A stretch of DNA of 64,000 nt from CAVPJW01 sp963705525 (GTDB lineage Bacteria; Acidobacteriota; Vicinamibacteria; Vicinamibacterales; CAVPJW01): the NCBI GenBank assembly GCA_963705525.1, contig CAVPJW010000007.1, positions 744,001 through 808,000 on the forward strand. The letters run 5' to 3'. The stretch's first letter is position 1. Each line of letters begins with the position of its first letter. Positions 54,801 to 62,313 of the stretch are shown piece by piece. The notes below the pieces were generated by a model. The model did not search any database and had not been told where the DNA came from. It saw only the letters and a program-made list of their open reading frames with translations. Both the position numbers and the translations under genes were made by a program.

Positions 54801-54865
54801 CGAGGCGTCGGGCCCGGCCTGGCCGGAATCGCCGCTCGACTACCAGAACACGGAGGCGATCATGA
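51851..54865 (+). CDS. Hybrid sensor histidine kinase: GAF-PAS-HisKA-HATPase-REC-REC-HPt
   Basis: This is a 1004-residue cytoplasmic kinase without membrane helices. It has a GAF domain (about 25-175), a PAS domain (187-295, FFTLSLDMLCIAGFDGYF) and a coiled coil (295-345). HisKA has His352 in SHEIRTPLNAI. The HATPase has N-box NVLGNAVKF and G-boxes DTGIGIP and GGTGLGLAI. REC1 has Asp644 (SDCQMPEVDG), REC2 has Asp784 (MDLQMPEMSG), and HPt has His924 (AHRLKGAIATVGA). This full phosphorelay would pass phosphate through REC and HPt to an outside regulator. The last 30 residues are very Arg/Thr-rich, as if read-through tail. It overlaps the next gene by 4 bp. Confidence 0.95.
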   Translation: MSHETRALDVHRSRRRDLTAEHVAARVLVEASTFAEAAPKIIEAICDTLGWEHGALWTVDRAAGVLRCVEIWTSPAVKLPEFDEISRRSTFARGVGLPGRVWADGQPAWIPDVVRDTNFPRAPIAAREGLHGAFGFPILHRGEVLHVMEFFSREIREPDDELLSMLTSVGNQIGLFADRTRAQEELDRFFTLSLDMLCIAGFDGYFKRVNPAWERALGYSHEELLSRPIMDFVHPDDRQATSAELKKQADGQPIIYFENRYLHKDGTLRWLLWTSTPFCEQQVVYAAGRDITERKAAEETLASYARDLERTHRDLATQASRLEQLVKELEVSKRRAEEATEAKSAFLANMSHEIRTPLNAILGMSTLALDTRLSAEQRGYIATVKSSAESLLAIVNDVLDFSKIEARRLELERTEFDLRDTVGDTARLLALRAAENGLELACRIAPDVPEVLLGDPGRLRQVLLNVLGNAVKFTARGEVVLRASVQSSSADRVTLLFAVSDTGIGIPPEKQRQIFQAFTQADSSTTRRYGGTGLGLAISLHLVELMGGRMWVESEVGRGSTFSFTAQFERPTTVAVHTGLTKPEALEGLRVLVVDDNATNRRILEEMLVSWKMRPTVVGDAHAALTALKRAVTAKEPFDVVVSDCQMPEVDGFMLARRIRHDKRLGSTPIVMLTSVGQTDDISRRKKDVVDVYLSKPVKHSDLLDALAKLLGVSTRHAGTEVTARRSPSHRALRVLVAEDNPVNRTLVTKLLQKRGHKVKAVENGREAVAAIESGEAFDLGLMDLQMPEMSGFEATQAIRKREGTEGAHLPIIALTAHAMEGDRERCLAAGMDGYLPKPIDVNELIALVERFGEVDDAGTTEELEPEDRSAVFNEQTALEYTGGDRSLLKQVVRIFRSDYPSSLRGIERAIARRDGEALRLTAHRLKGAIATVGASASREAAAKLEEMARSNNFDEIPRGYATLRAQIALLERAFNDAGLVARTRRRARPGRNRRSTTRTRRRS

Positions 54866-55713
54866 GCAACATTCTGGTCGTGGATGATGATCAGACCACA
54901 CGCCACGTGCTGCGCAAGGTGCTCTCGACCGCGGGCTTTTCGGTATCGGTGGCGAAGGACGGTGTCGAGGCGCTCACCGCGCTCGACAAGGGACGATTCG
55001 ACCTGCTGCTGCTCGACGTCTGGATGCCGCGGATGACCGGGCTCGACGTGCTGGCCGAGTTGCGTTCCGCCAAGGATCCGCCGCGCGTCGTGGTGATGAC
55101 GTCGGACGATGCACCGGAGACGCTGCTCAAGGCTGTTCGCGAGCAGGCGTTCACCTGCGTGCACAAACCGGTCGCGGCACCGGCACTTCTTGAAACGGTC
55201 CATCAGGCCCTGAGTGCTGCCGACCCCCCGCGCATCGAGGTGATCTCGGCAAGGCCCGATTGGTTCGAGATGGTCGTGCCCTGCACCCGCGAGGCGGTTG
55301 ACCGCATCCAGACTGTCATGGCGCAGCTCGACACCGACCTCGCGCCCGAGCTCCGCGAGTCGATCGGCTATGCGTTCCGCGAACTCTTGATGAACGCGGT
55401 GGAATGGGGCGGCGGCCTCGATCCGACACGAACGGTGCGTATCGCGTACCTGCGCGCGCGGCGTATGCTGCTCTATCGCATCGCCGATCCGGGGCCCGGA
55501 TTCAAGCTGGAAGACCTCTCGCACGCCGCGGTCGCGCATCCGGACGATCCAATCGCCCATATGCAGGTGCGAGAGGAGAAGGGCATCAGGCCTGGCGGCT
55601 TCGGCTTGCTGTCGGTCCAGGCAAGCGTCGATGAGCTGCTGTACAACGAGAAACGCAACGAAGTGGTGTTCGTGAAGTACCTGGACGACGCCGCAGCCCG
55701 GCCCGAGGCCTGA
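54862..55713 (+). CDS. Response regulator with C-terminal HATPase (anti-sigma/RsbW-like) output domain
   Basis: This 283-residue protein has a receiver domain (1-120; LLLLDVWMPRMTG with the phospho-Asp, conserved KPVAAP Lys). It is joined to a GHKL ATPase domain (about 130-270) with GYAFRELLMNAVEWGGG as N-box and IADPGPGFKLEDL as G1 box, of the RsbW/SpoIIAB-like class. It is the likely partner of the upstream hybrid kinase (ATGA overlap). A receiver driving a serine-kinase-like output suggests control of a sigma-factor partner switch (inference); no STAS or sigma gene is in the window. Confidence 0.92.
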   Translation: MSNILVVDDDQTTRHVLRKVLSTAGFSVSVAKDGVEALTALDKGRFDLLLLDVWMPRMTGLDVLAELRSAKDPPRVVVMTSDDAPETLLKAVREQAFTCVHKPVAAPALLETVHQALSAADPPRIEVISARPDWFEMVVPCTREAVDRIQTVMAQLDTDLAPELRESIGYAFRELLMNAVEWGGGLDPTRTVRIAYLRARRMLLYRIADPGPGFKLEDLSHAAVAHPDDPIAHMQVREEKGIRPGGFGLLSVQASVDELLYNEKRNEVVFVKYLDDAAARPEA

Positions 55714-55744
55714 GATCACCAATCGGGACGATAGAGTGCGGGGC

Positions 55745-55788
55745 TTGACAACGGCCGGTCGGTCGTTGTATTAAACCGTTAGGTTAAA
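55745..55788 (+). promoter_or_regulatory. Promoter with two palindromic operator-like sites
   Basis: TTGACA (55745-55750) and TATTAA (55769-55774) are 18 bp apart. The spacer lies inside an inverted repeat 55748-55769 with arms ACAACGGCCG and CGGTCGTTGT. A second near-palindrome TTAAACC-GTT-AGGTTAAA (55771-55788) covers the -10 and start. The layout suits an ArsR-type repressor, whose gene remnant follows directly. Confidence 0.6.
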
Positions 55789-55796
55789 TACATTGA

Positions 55797-55886
55797 TGGT
55801 CCCGACGCCTCGCGCGCCGCGACGATTGGCTGCACGAACTGAAAGCCAAGGAGAAGAAGCATGGCCGTAAAAAGCGCGCCAAATAG
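55797..55886 (+). pseudogene. Remnant of an ArsR-family regulator gene (C-terminal 29 codons)
   Basis: After a TGA at 55794-55796 this frame reads 29 codons ending at TAG 55884-55886. The residues DDWLHELKAKEKKHGRKK match the tail expected of ArsR-type regulators that precede SRPBCC genes. The helix-turn-helix part is missing; a promoter lies where it should be. It overlaps the SRPBCC start by 26 bp, the normal arsR-SRPBCC coupling. It is too short to have a function by itself. Confidence 0.6.
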
Positions 55887-56364
55887 CGACACGTTCAAGA
55901 CCTCGACGCCATCCGACCGCGAGATCGTCATGACACGCCTGTTCGATGCGCCGCAGCGCCTCGTGTTCGAGGCCATGACAAAGCCCGAGCACGTTCGCCG
56001 GTGGTGGGGCATCCTCGACGAACGGTACTCACTCCCGGTGTGCGAGATCGACCTTCGGCCAGGCGGCGCGTGGCGGTATGTCGGTCGCGGTCCCCAGGGC
56101 CAGTTCGCCTTTCACGGCGTGTATCGCGAGGTCGCGGCGCCCGATCGCATCGTCTACACGGAGATTTACGACCCGTTTCCTGATGCCGAATCGGTGGTCA
56201 CCGTGATCCTCACGGAAGAAGGCGGCAAGACGCGCCTGACCGTCACGGCGGTCTATCCGTCGCGCGACGTGCGCGACGCGGTGCTCAAAACCGGAATGGA
56301 GCGAGGCGCGGGGATCAGCTACGACCGCCTCGAGGACCTCGTTGTGGAACTCCTGCGGTCGTGA
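55861..56364 (+). CDS. SRPBCC/AHSA1-family protein
   Basis: This 167-residue START-like protein opens with REIVMTRLFDAPQRLVFEAMTKPEHVRRWWG, the AHSA1 signature, and continues with CEIDLRPGGAWRY and FHGVYREVAAPDRIVYTE. The ribosome site AAGGAG lies 8 bp upstream. These proteins bind hydrophobic ligands and are often encoded behind a dedicated ArsR repressor. Here that repressor is reduced to a remnant, so expression may be constitutive. Confidence 0.92.
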   Translation: MAVKSAPNSDTFKTSTPSDREIVMTRLFDAPQRLVFEAMTKPEHVRRWWGILDERYSLPVCEIDLRPGGAWRYVGRGPQGQFAFHGVYREVAAPDRIVYTEIYDPFPDAESVVTVILTEEGGKTRLTVTAVYPSRDVRDAVLKTGMERGAGISYDRLEDLVVELLRS

Positions 56365-56501
56365 ACCAGGCGGCGATTCGCGTTCACCAGGTACATCGCG
56401 CCACGTCGATGCGATGCACCTGTGCGCCTGATCATTCAGCGGCGAACGGCTGATTCCTGACGCGGGACTGGTTGAAGCGCATTTGGTCGTTACGAGCGGT
56501 G

Positions 56502-56963
56502 CTATCCGATGGCCTCACGAACGAAGGCCTCGATTCGCTCCGCCGGCATCGCCCCTGCAGTCCGCGCCCTCTCTCGACCAGCCACGAAGACTGCGAACGT
56601 TGGAAGTGACTTGATGCCCAGGCGCGCCGCCAGATCGGACACCGTCTCCGTGTCGACTTTTGCCACGAGCACACGTCCGCTGTTGCGCCTGGCCACCAGC
56701 TCGACCTGCGGCGACACCATATGGCATGGTCCGCACCAGTCGGCCCAGAAATCGACCAGCACCGGCAGCCGCGATCGCTCGATGAGCGCATCAAACTGGC
56801 CCGCAGACTGTACGGCCATCGGCTCGGCAGGAGCCGCCAGATCGGTGTGACAGTGACCGCAACGCGCCGGCTGGCCGAGCCGATCGAACGCGAGTCGATT
56901 CTTCCTTCCGCATGACGGACAGACGACAATCAGTCCGCGCTCATCCGATTGCAAGGTGCTCAT
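56502..56963 (-). CDS. trxC: Thioredoxin 2 (zinc-ribbon thioredoxin)
   Basis: This 153-residue protein has an N-terminal zinc ribbon (C15-P-S-C18 and C35-G-H-C38) and a thioredoxin fold with W76-C77-G-P-C80. It reduces protein disulfides in the cytoplasm and is often induced by oxidative stress. The cis-Pro segment GIKSLPTFAVF is in place. The gaps on both sides (56365-56501 and 56964-57068) show no further gene or clear regulatory site. Confidence 0.95.
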   Translation of the reverse strand: MSTLQSDERGLIVVCPSCGRKNRLAFDRLGQPARCGHCHTDLAAPAEPMAVQSAGQFDALIERSRLPVLVDFWADWCGPCHMVSPQVELVARRNSGRVLVAKVDTETVSDLAARLGIKSLPTFAVFVAGRERARTAGAMPAERIEAFVREAIG

Positions 56964-57068
56964 GTATGTCGGCGCGGTGTCCTTCTACCCGTTGTGAGTA
57001 GGATACGCCCAGGGTCGGCCCGAAGAGAACCATCCCGGCCAGGGTCTTGAGGGCCGTACAGATCGTCA

Positions 57069-57695
57069 ATGCTCATCCATCGTCTGGCTGGTTGGTTGGC
57101 AATTGCGTCGCCCGCGGGGTATCGCGCCCTCCGCCGGCCCTGGCAGATCGTCCGGCCCTACCTGCCGATCGACGATGCGTACTGGAGCGAGCGGAAGCAG
57201 TTCAACTACTACGCGGAGGTCGTCCGACTATCACGGTTGTACGTGCCGAACGGCGGGAGCGTGATTGATGTGGGTGCAGGCTACGCTCACCTCCTTCGGC
57301 GCTTCGACTGGTTCACTCACCGCGTCGCCCTGGATCCGAACACCATTCGGCGACAGCGCGGCATCGAACGCCTCTGCATCGATTTCTTCGAGTATCGACC
57401 TGAAACGCCGTTCGATCTCGTTCTTTGCCTCCAGGTACTCGAGCATCTCGACGATCCTACGCGATTTGCACAGAAGCTGTTCGCGACCGGACAAACCGTT
57501 ATCATCAGCGTGCCGTACCGCTGGCCTGCGGGGTTCTATCAACCGCATGTGCAGGATCCGGTTGACGAAGAAAAACTGGCGTCGTGGACAGGGCGAACGC
57601 CGACCGCGACTCTAAAGGTTCGGGACGGACGCGAAAGGCTGATCGCGGTCTATGGTGCTATCGAGTCGGCTTCCGGGTTGTCCCGACGTCAGTAA
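57069..57695 (+). CDS. Class I SAM-dependent methyltransferase
   Basis: This 208-residue protein has motif I VIDVGAGYAHLLRRFD, the acidic motif II region HRVALDPN and motif IV-like DLVLCLQVLEHLDDP, the pattern of methyltransferase-11 type enzymes. The C-terminal part VPYRWPAGFYQPHVQDPVDEE is seen in family members acting on glycans or lipids, but the substrate is unknown. Its 3' end overlaps the opposing P-type ATPase gene by 7 bp. Confidence 0.88.
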   Translation: MLIHRLAGWLAIASPAGYRALRRPWQIVRPYLPIDDAYWSERKQFNYYAEVVRLSRLYVPNGGSVIDVGAGYAHLLRRFDWFTHRVALDPNTIRRQRGIERLCIDFFEYRPETPFDLVLCLQVLEHLDDPTRFAQKLFATGQTVIISVPYRWPAGFYQPHVQDPVDEEKLASWTGRTPTATLKVRDGRERLIAVYGAIESASGLSRRQ

Positions 57696-59638
57696 TCGCT
57701 CAAGGCCCCGCCAGGAACTCCCGCGCGCAGTGCGTTGAGGACGGCCGCCAGATCGATAACCTCCTGGAATACGGCACCAGCCACTGGCGGCAAGACTCCA
57801 CCAAAGGCGAGCAGCATGCCGACCACGCTCAGCGTCATGCCTCCGACCGCGCTTTGCAGCGCGACGCGGCGCATCCGCCGGCTAATGTGAAAGAGCTCGT
57901 CGACGCGTTTGAGCGAGGTGTCCATGATGACGGCGCCCGCGGCTTCCGTGGTGATCTCGCTCTGATGGCCGAATGCGATGCCCGCCGTCGCAATCGCCAA
58001 CGCGGGCGCGTCATTGATCCCGTCCCCGATGAACAGGGTCGGTGCTCTCGCGGTTTCCTCTCGCGTGATGGCGACCTTGTCCTCGGGGCTCTGACCAGCG
58101 CGCACCTCAGATATGCCCACGTGGTGAGCCAGGTACCGCACTTCCTGCTCGCGATCGCCTGATACGAGGAGGACACGACCATAGTGGTGCCGCGAGGCGA
58201 GATGGCTGATGAAGGATCGGCTGTCCTCGCGGGGCGCATCGTGGAATCGGAAGGTGGCGGCGTAACGGCCATCGACCACGACCATGCATTCGAGGCCCGC
58301 GGCCACGTCGGGGAGTATCACCCCGGGTTCCAGGACATCGACGTGTCGGCGGCCGACGATCTGCACGCGCTGCCCGTCCACGATGGCCTCGAGTCCTTCA
58401 CCTGGCCGTTCATTGATATCGGTGGCTTCGAGCAGCGCGAGTTTGTCCTGTTTGGCGGCCGCAAGGATGGGCGCCGCAAGCGGGTGCCTGGAGTATCGCT
58501 CCACGCTGGCCGCCAGCTGCAGCACGCGCACATCGTCGAACGCAGGTGAGACCGACCGATCGGTCAGTGTCGGCTGTCCGTAGGTCAGCGTGCCCGTCTT
58601 GTCGAGGACGATCGTGCGACAGCGATCGATTTGCTCGAGCACGGTGGGGTCACGGACGATGATGCCGCGCTTGGCGGCGAGCGAGATCGAGCCGATGATC
58701 GCCACGGGGATCCCGATGAGGAGCGGGCATGGCGTGGCGACGACAAGAACGGCCAAAAAGCGAACGGGATCGCCGCTGAACATCCACGCTGCCACCGCGA
58801 GGCCCACGGCAACTGGCGTGTAGACCGCACCGAGTTGATCGCCCAGGCGGCGGAGTCTGGGGCGGTTCTGTTCCGACTCGCGCATCACCCGCATGATCCG
58901 CGCATAGCGCGAATCGATCGCCCGGCGGACCGAGCGGACGGTCAACGCTTGTTCGCCGTTGATCGCACCGGAGAGCACTTCTGATCCCGGCGCCTTGGAC
59001 ATCACAAACGGCTCGCCCGTGAGATACGACTCGTCCATCGATCCGTGTCCGTCAATCACCGTCCCATCGACTGGGCATATCTCATGTGGAAAGACGATGA
59101 GGCGATCCCCAATCTCGACCTTGTCGAGCCCGATATCTTCGACTACGCCATCCATTCGGCGATGCGCGACCGATGGCATCCGTCGCGCGAGTGCTTCGAG
59201 GACGGACGAAGCGCGACCGACCGCAAACGCTTCGAGCGCCTGCCCGCCGGACAACATCAAAACGACGAGGGAGCCCGCCAGGTACTCGCCGAGCAACAGA
59301 GCGGTGACGATGGAGATGCCGGCGAGCAAATCAGACCCGAATTGTCCGCGCACGAGTTTGACCGCCAGGCCTGCGACGAGCGGGGTGCCACCGACGCCCA
59401 GCACGACATAAAGAGGCAGATTGGACTGGGCCGTCAGGTCGGTACCGAACCGCAGGACGAGATGCACCGCGATGCCCGCGAGCGCCAGAACCGCGATGAT
59501 GGATTCACGCGTGAGATAGGACGTGCGAGCACGGGCCTGCTTGGAGGCACCGGTCGTTGCCATTTCGCGCGAGGGGCCGTGGTGTGGCATGGAAAGCGGC
59601 TGGGCTTCGGTCCGAGACCGGTCGCTTCTTGTTACCAT
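57689..59638 (-). CDS. P1B-type heavy-metal transporting ATPase without N-terminal HMA domain
   Basis: This 649-residue pump has two N-terminal helix pairs. The actuator motif TGEP is at 207-210 and the ion-path motif T302-P-C-P-L306. The phosphorylation site D346-KTGT follows, then the P1B-specific HP pair in YSRHPLAAP and the hinge GDGINDAPAL. The CPx motif marks a soft or borderline metal ion (Cu, Zn, Cd or similar). There is no CxxC metal-binding domain at the N terminus and no His-rich stretch, shorter than usual. The start at ATG 59638 is uncertain because no ribosome site is seen; internal Met at 59590 or 59563 are alternatives. Confidence 0.92.
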   Translation of the reverse strand: MVTRSDRSRTEAQPLSMPHHGPSREMATTGASKQARARTSYLTRESIIAVLALAGIAVHLVLRFGTDLTAQSNLPLYVVLGVGGTPLVAGLAVKLVRGQFGSDLLAGISIVTALLLGEYLAGSLVVLMLSGGQALEAFAVGRASSVLEALARRMPSVAHRRMDGVVEDIGLDKVEIGDRLIVFPHEICPVDGTVIDGHGSMDESYLTGEPFVMSKAPGSEVLSGAINGEQALTVRSVRRAIDSRYARIMRVMRESEQNRPRLRRLGDQLGAVYTPVAVGLAVAAWMFSGDPVRFLAVLVVATPCPLLIGIPVAIIGSISLAAKRGIIVRDPTVLEQIDRCRTIVLDKTGTLTYGQPTLTDRSVSPAFDDVRVLQLAASVERYSRHPLAAPILAAAKQDKLALLEATDINERPGEGLEAIVDGQRVQIVGRRHVDVLEPGVILPDVAAGLECMVVVDGRYAATFRFHDAPREDSRSFISHLASRHHYGRVLLVSGDREQEVRYLAHHVGISEVRAGQSPEDKVAITREETARAPTLFIGDGINDAPALAIATAGIAFGHQSEITTEAAGAVIMDTSLKRVDELFHISRRMRRVALQSAVGGMTLSVVGMLLAFGGVLPPVAGAVFQEVIDLAAVLNALRAGVPGGALSDY

Positions 59639-59700
59639 AGGCCAAACGGTCTGGCCAGCAGGAGCGAGGACTTACGAAATACCAGACGATTCAACAGACT

Positions 59701-62220
59701 TTGAAGCATCAGGCCGAACAGAATCCGGAAGCGGCGGCGATTCTGGCCCTGAACCGGTCCCCGCTGACGTATGGAGCTCTCTACCAGCAAGTTCAGAAGA
59801 TAGAAGGTTGGCTGAACAATCTGGGGGTGAATCGGAATGAGCGTGTAGCCATCGTTCTGCCTAATGGCCCGGAAATGGCCGTCGCGTTCCTGGCGGTAGC
59901 CGCCGGCGCAACCATTGCCCCGCTGAATCCAGCGTATCGTGCCGCGGAATTCGATTTCTACCTGTCTGACCTGGGCGCCAAGGCTCTCCTCATTCACGCG
60001 CACCTCGGGGACTCCCCCGCTCGTGAGGTCGCCCGCGAACGGCGAATTCCGGTCATCGAACTTCTGCCGGAGGCAGGTCCTGCCGGCTGCTTCACCCTGG
60101 ATGGGATTCGCTCTCACTCCGGTAACTCTTCTGAAGGTCTCATGTCTGCTCGACCAACAGACGTGGCGTTGGTCCTGCACACCTCGGGGACGACATCGCG
60201 CCCCAAGATTGTGCCTTTGACGCAGGCGAATCTCTGCGCCTCGGCTCACCACATCAGGACCACCTTGCGGCTGACTTCTGGCGATCGCTGTCTGAGCGTG
60301 ATGCCGCTTTTTCACATACACGGGCTCGTGGCCGCGATTCTGAGTTCGATGGCCGCCGGATCCAGTGTGGCCTGTACGCCAGGATTTCAAGTTGATCAGT
60401 TTTTTGAGTGGTTGGCGGCATTCAGGCCAACGTGGTATACGGCCGTGCCCACGATGCACCAGGCTGTGCTGAACCGGGTCGAGGCGAGACCGGAATTGGT
60501 GTCGGAAGCGTCCCTGCGTTTCATCCGCTCCTCCTCTTCGGCTTTGTCACCTCAGACCATGGCCGGCCTTGAACGAGCTTTCGCGGCGCCTGTCATCGAA
60601 GCGTACGGCATGACCGAGGCGGCCCATCAGATGACGAGCAACCCCTTGCCGCCCGAGACCCGTAAGCCCGGCACGGTGGGACTGGCTGCTGGGCCGGAGG
60701 TCGCGATCATGGATGCAGCCGGCAACCTGTTGCCGGCAGGACAGCCGGGCGAGATTGTCATCCGGGGACCCAACGTCACTTTGGGTTATGAAAACAATCC
60801 GGCGGCAAACCAGAGCAGCTTCACGGCTGGCTGGTTTCGAACCGGTGACCAGGGAGTGATTGATGCAGAAGGATACGTATCGATCGTTGGCCGAATCAAG
60901 GAGATGGTCAACCGTGGTGGCGAGAAGATTGCGCCGCGCGAAATCGATGAGGTTTTTCTGGATCATCCGTCGGTGCGACAAGCCACGGCCTTTGCCGTAC
61001 CACATCCCACGCTCGGCGAGGACCTGGTCGTGGCGGTCGTCCTCCGGGAGAATGACCGCGTAACGGAGCCGGAACTGCGGCAGTTTGCGTTCAGCCGCCT
61101 GGCCGATTTCAAGGTGCCGACCCGGGTCGTTGTGGTCGAGGAGATACCCAAGGGACCGACGGGTAAACCCCAGAGGATCGGGTTGGCCGAAAAACTAGCG
61201 ACCCAACTCCAGATCGCTTACGTCCCTCCCCAGACTGAACTTGAAGTTGCCCTGACCCAGATCTGGCGAGAGGCGCTCAAGCTGGATCGGGTAGGCATTC
61301 TTGATAATTTTTTCGCCTTGGGGGGCGATTCAGTCACGGCGGTGCGAGTCCTGAACAAGATTATTGAGTTGACCGGCCGGCGTTTGCACCTGGCCATCCT
61401 TTTCAAGGCCCCGACCATTGAGCAACTCGTCAACCATCTGCAAAAGGAATCCGACACCGCGGATAGTTCCCTGTTGGTGCCGATTCAACCCCAGGGATCC
61501 AAACGTCCCTTCTTCTGCGTGGGCGGGCACACTGACAACCCATTCATGTTCAAGGAACTAGCCGAACATCTTGGGCCTGCGCAGCCCTTCTATGCCTTCC
61601 GCTTTCCTCAGGAAGTCGAAGAGGACGAAGCTGACCTGGATACCAAAGTTGAACCTCTTGCCGAGAGCTACATCCGGGAGATGCGGCAACTGCAGCCGGA
61701 GGGACCTTATCTCATCGGCGGCTATTGTTTCGGCGGCAAGGTTGCCTTTGAGATGGCTCAGCGATTGAGGCGTGAGGGGCACGAAGTTGGCCTCCTAATG
61801 ATCTGCCAAATCTTTCTTCCGGGTTCGACCCGTGTGGCAGGCGCGGGCCCGAAGGTGCGCTACCATCTTGATAACCTCACTCAATTACCGCTTCTCGAAA
61901 AGCCGGTCTACCTTGGGAAAATGGTGAAAAGTCGAATCCTGAAGACTACCCGGAAGTACAGCCCCGATCTGGGCCGCCCTTTGTTGAAGGCCATGCACGA
62001 AACAGCGTACGTTCCCCAACGGTATCCCGGCCGTTTGATCCTGTTCCGGGCGAGTGAGCAGCCGGATGGGTTTGATTACGATCCCTACATGGGATGGCAG
62101 AATCTCGCCGCTGAAGTCGAGCTACAAGAGATTCCCGGCAATCGCCAAACCACCTACAAGGAGCCTCATGTCCAGGTCTTCGCCGAACGGCTGCGGGCTT
62201 GTCTTGAGGAGATCAAGTAA
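59701..62220 (+). CDS. A-T-TE protein: adenylation, carrier and thioesterase domains in one chain
   Basis: This is an 839-residue synthetase-like protein. The AMP-binding domain (1-500) has SGTTSRPK near 162-169, YGMTEAAHQ and GWFRTGDQG. The carrier domain (515-585) has the phosphopantetheine Ser544 in LGGDSVTAV. The thioesterase (600-835) has its nucleophile elbow as GGYC676FGG, with Cys in place of Ser. There is no condensation domain, so it would activate, load and release one acid, perhaps as a dimer or ester. TTG 59701 has no ribosome site. AGGAG at 59660-59664 points to the in-frame ACG 59674, and the extra nine residues (KYQTIQQTL) fit the family. Codon use looks less GC-biased than neighbours, a hint of transfer. 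Confidence 0.85.
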   Translation: MKHQAEQNPEAAAILALNRSPLTYGALYQQVQKIEGWLNNLGVNRNERVAIVLPNGPEMAVAFLAVAAGATIAPLNPAYRAAEFDFYLSDLGAKALLIHAHLGDSPAREVARERRIPVIELLPEAGPAGCFTLDGIRSHSGNSSEGLMSARPTDVALVLHTSGTTSRPKIVPLTQANLCASAHHIRTTLRLTSGDRCLSVMPLFHIHGLVAAILSSMAAGSSVACTPGFQVDQFFEWLAAFRPTWYTAVPTMHQAVLNRVEARPELVSEASLRFIRSSSSALSPQTMAGLERAFAAPVIEAYGMTEAAHQMTSNPLPPETRKPGTVGLAAGPEVAIMDAAGNLLPAGQPGEIVIRGPNVTLGYENNPAANQSSFTAGWFRTGDQGVIDAEGYVSIVGRIKEMVNRGGEKIAPREIDEVFLDHPSVRQATAFAVPHPTLGEDLVVAVVLRENDRVTEPELRQFAFSRLADFKVPTRVVVVEEIPKGPTGKPQRIGLAEKLATQLQIAYVPPQTELEVALTQIWREALKLDRVGILDNFFALGGDSVTAVRVLNKIIELTGRRLHLAILFKAPTIEQLVNHLQKESDTADSSLLVPIQPQGSKRPFFCVGGHTDNPFMFKELAEHLGPAQPFYAFRFPQEVEEDEADLDTKVEPLAESYIREMRQLQPEGPYLIGGYCFGGKVAFEMAQRLRREGHEVGLLMICQIFLPGSTRVAGAGPKVRYHLDNLTQLPLLEKPVYLGKMVKSRILKTTRKYSPDLGRPLLKAMHETAYVPQRYPGRLILFRASEQPDGFDYDPYMGWQNLAAEVELQEIPGNRQTTYKEPHVQVFAERLRACLEEIK

Positions 62221-62313
62221 GGGTGGTCGGATACCAATGGCCAGGTCATCATCCCATGGCTGCGCACGCACCTCCCGCCCTGGTAGCTCGTGTCGAGTTC
62301 TCGCCAGCCCGGG

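Noticed and set aside
59701..62220. Part of a larger NRPS cluster
   Set aside because: No condensation, ketosynthase, phosphopantetheinyl transferase, MbtH or transporter gene adjoins it; flanks are a P-type ATPase and an amidohydrolase.
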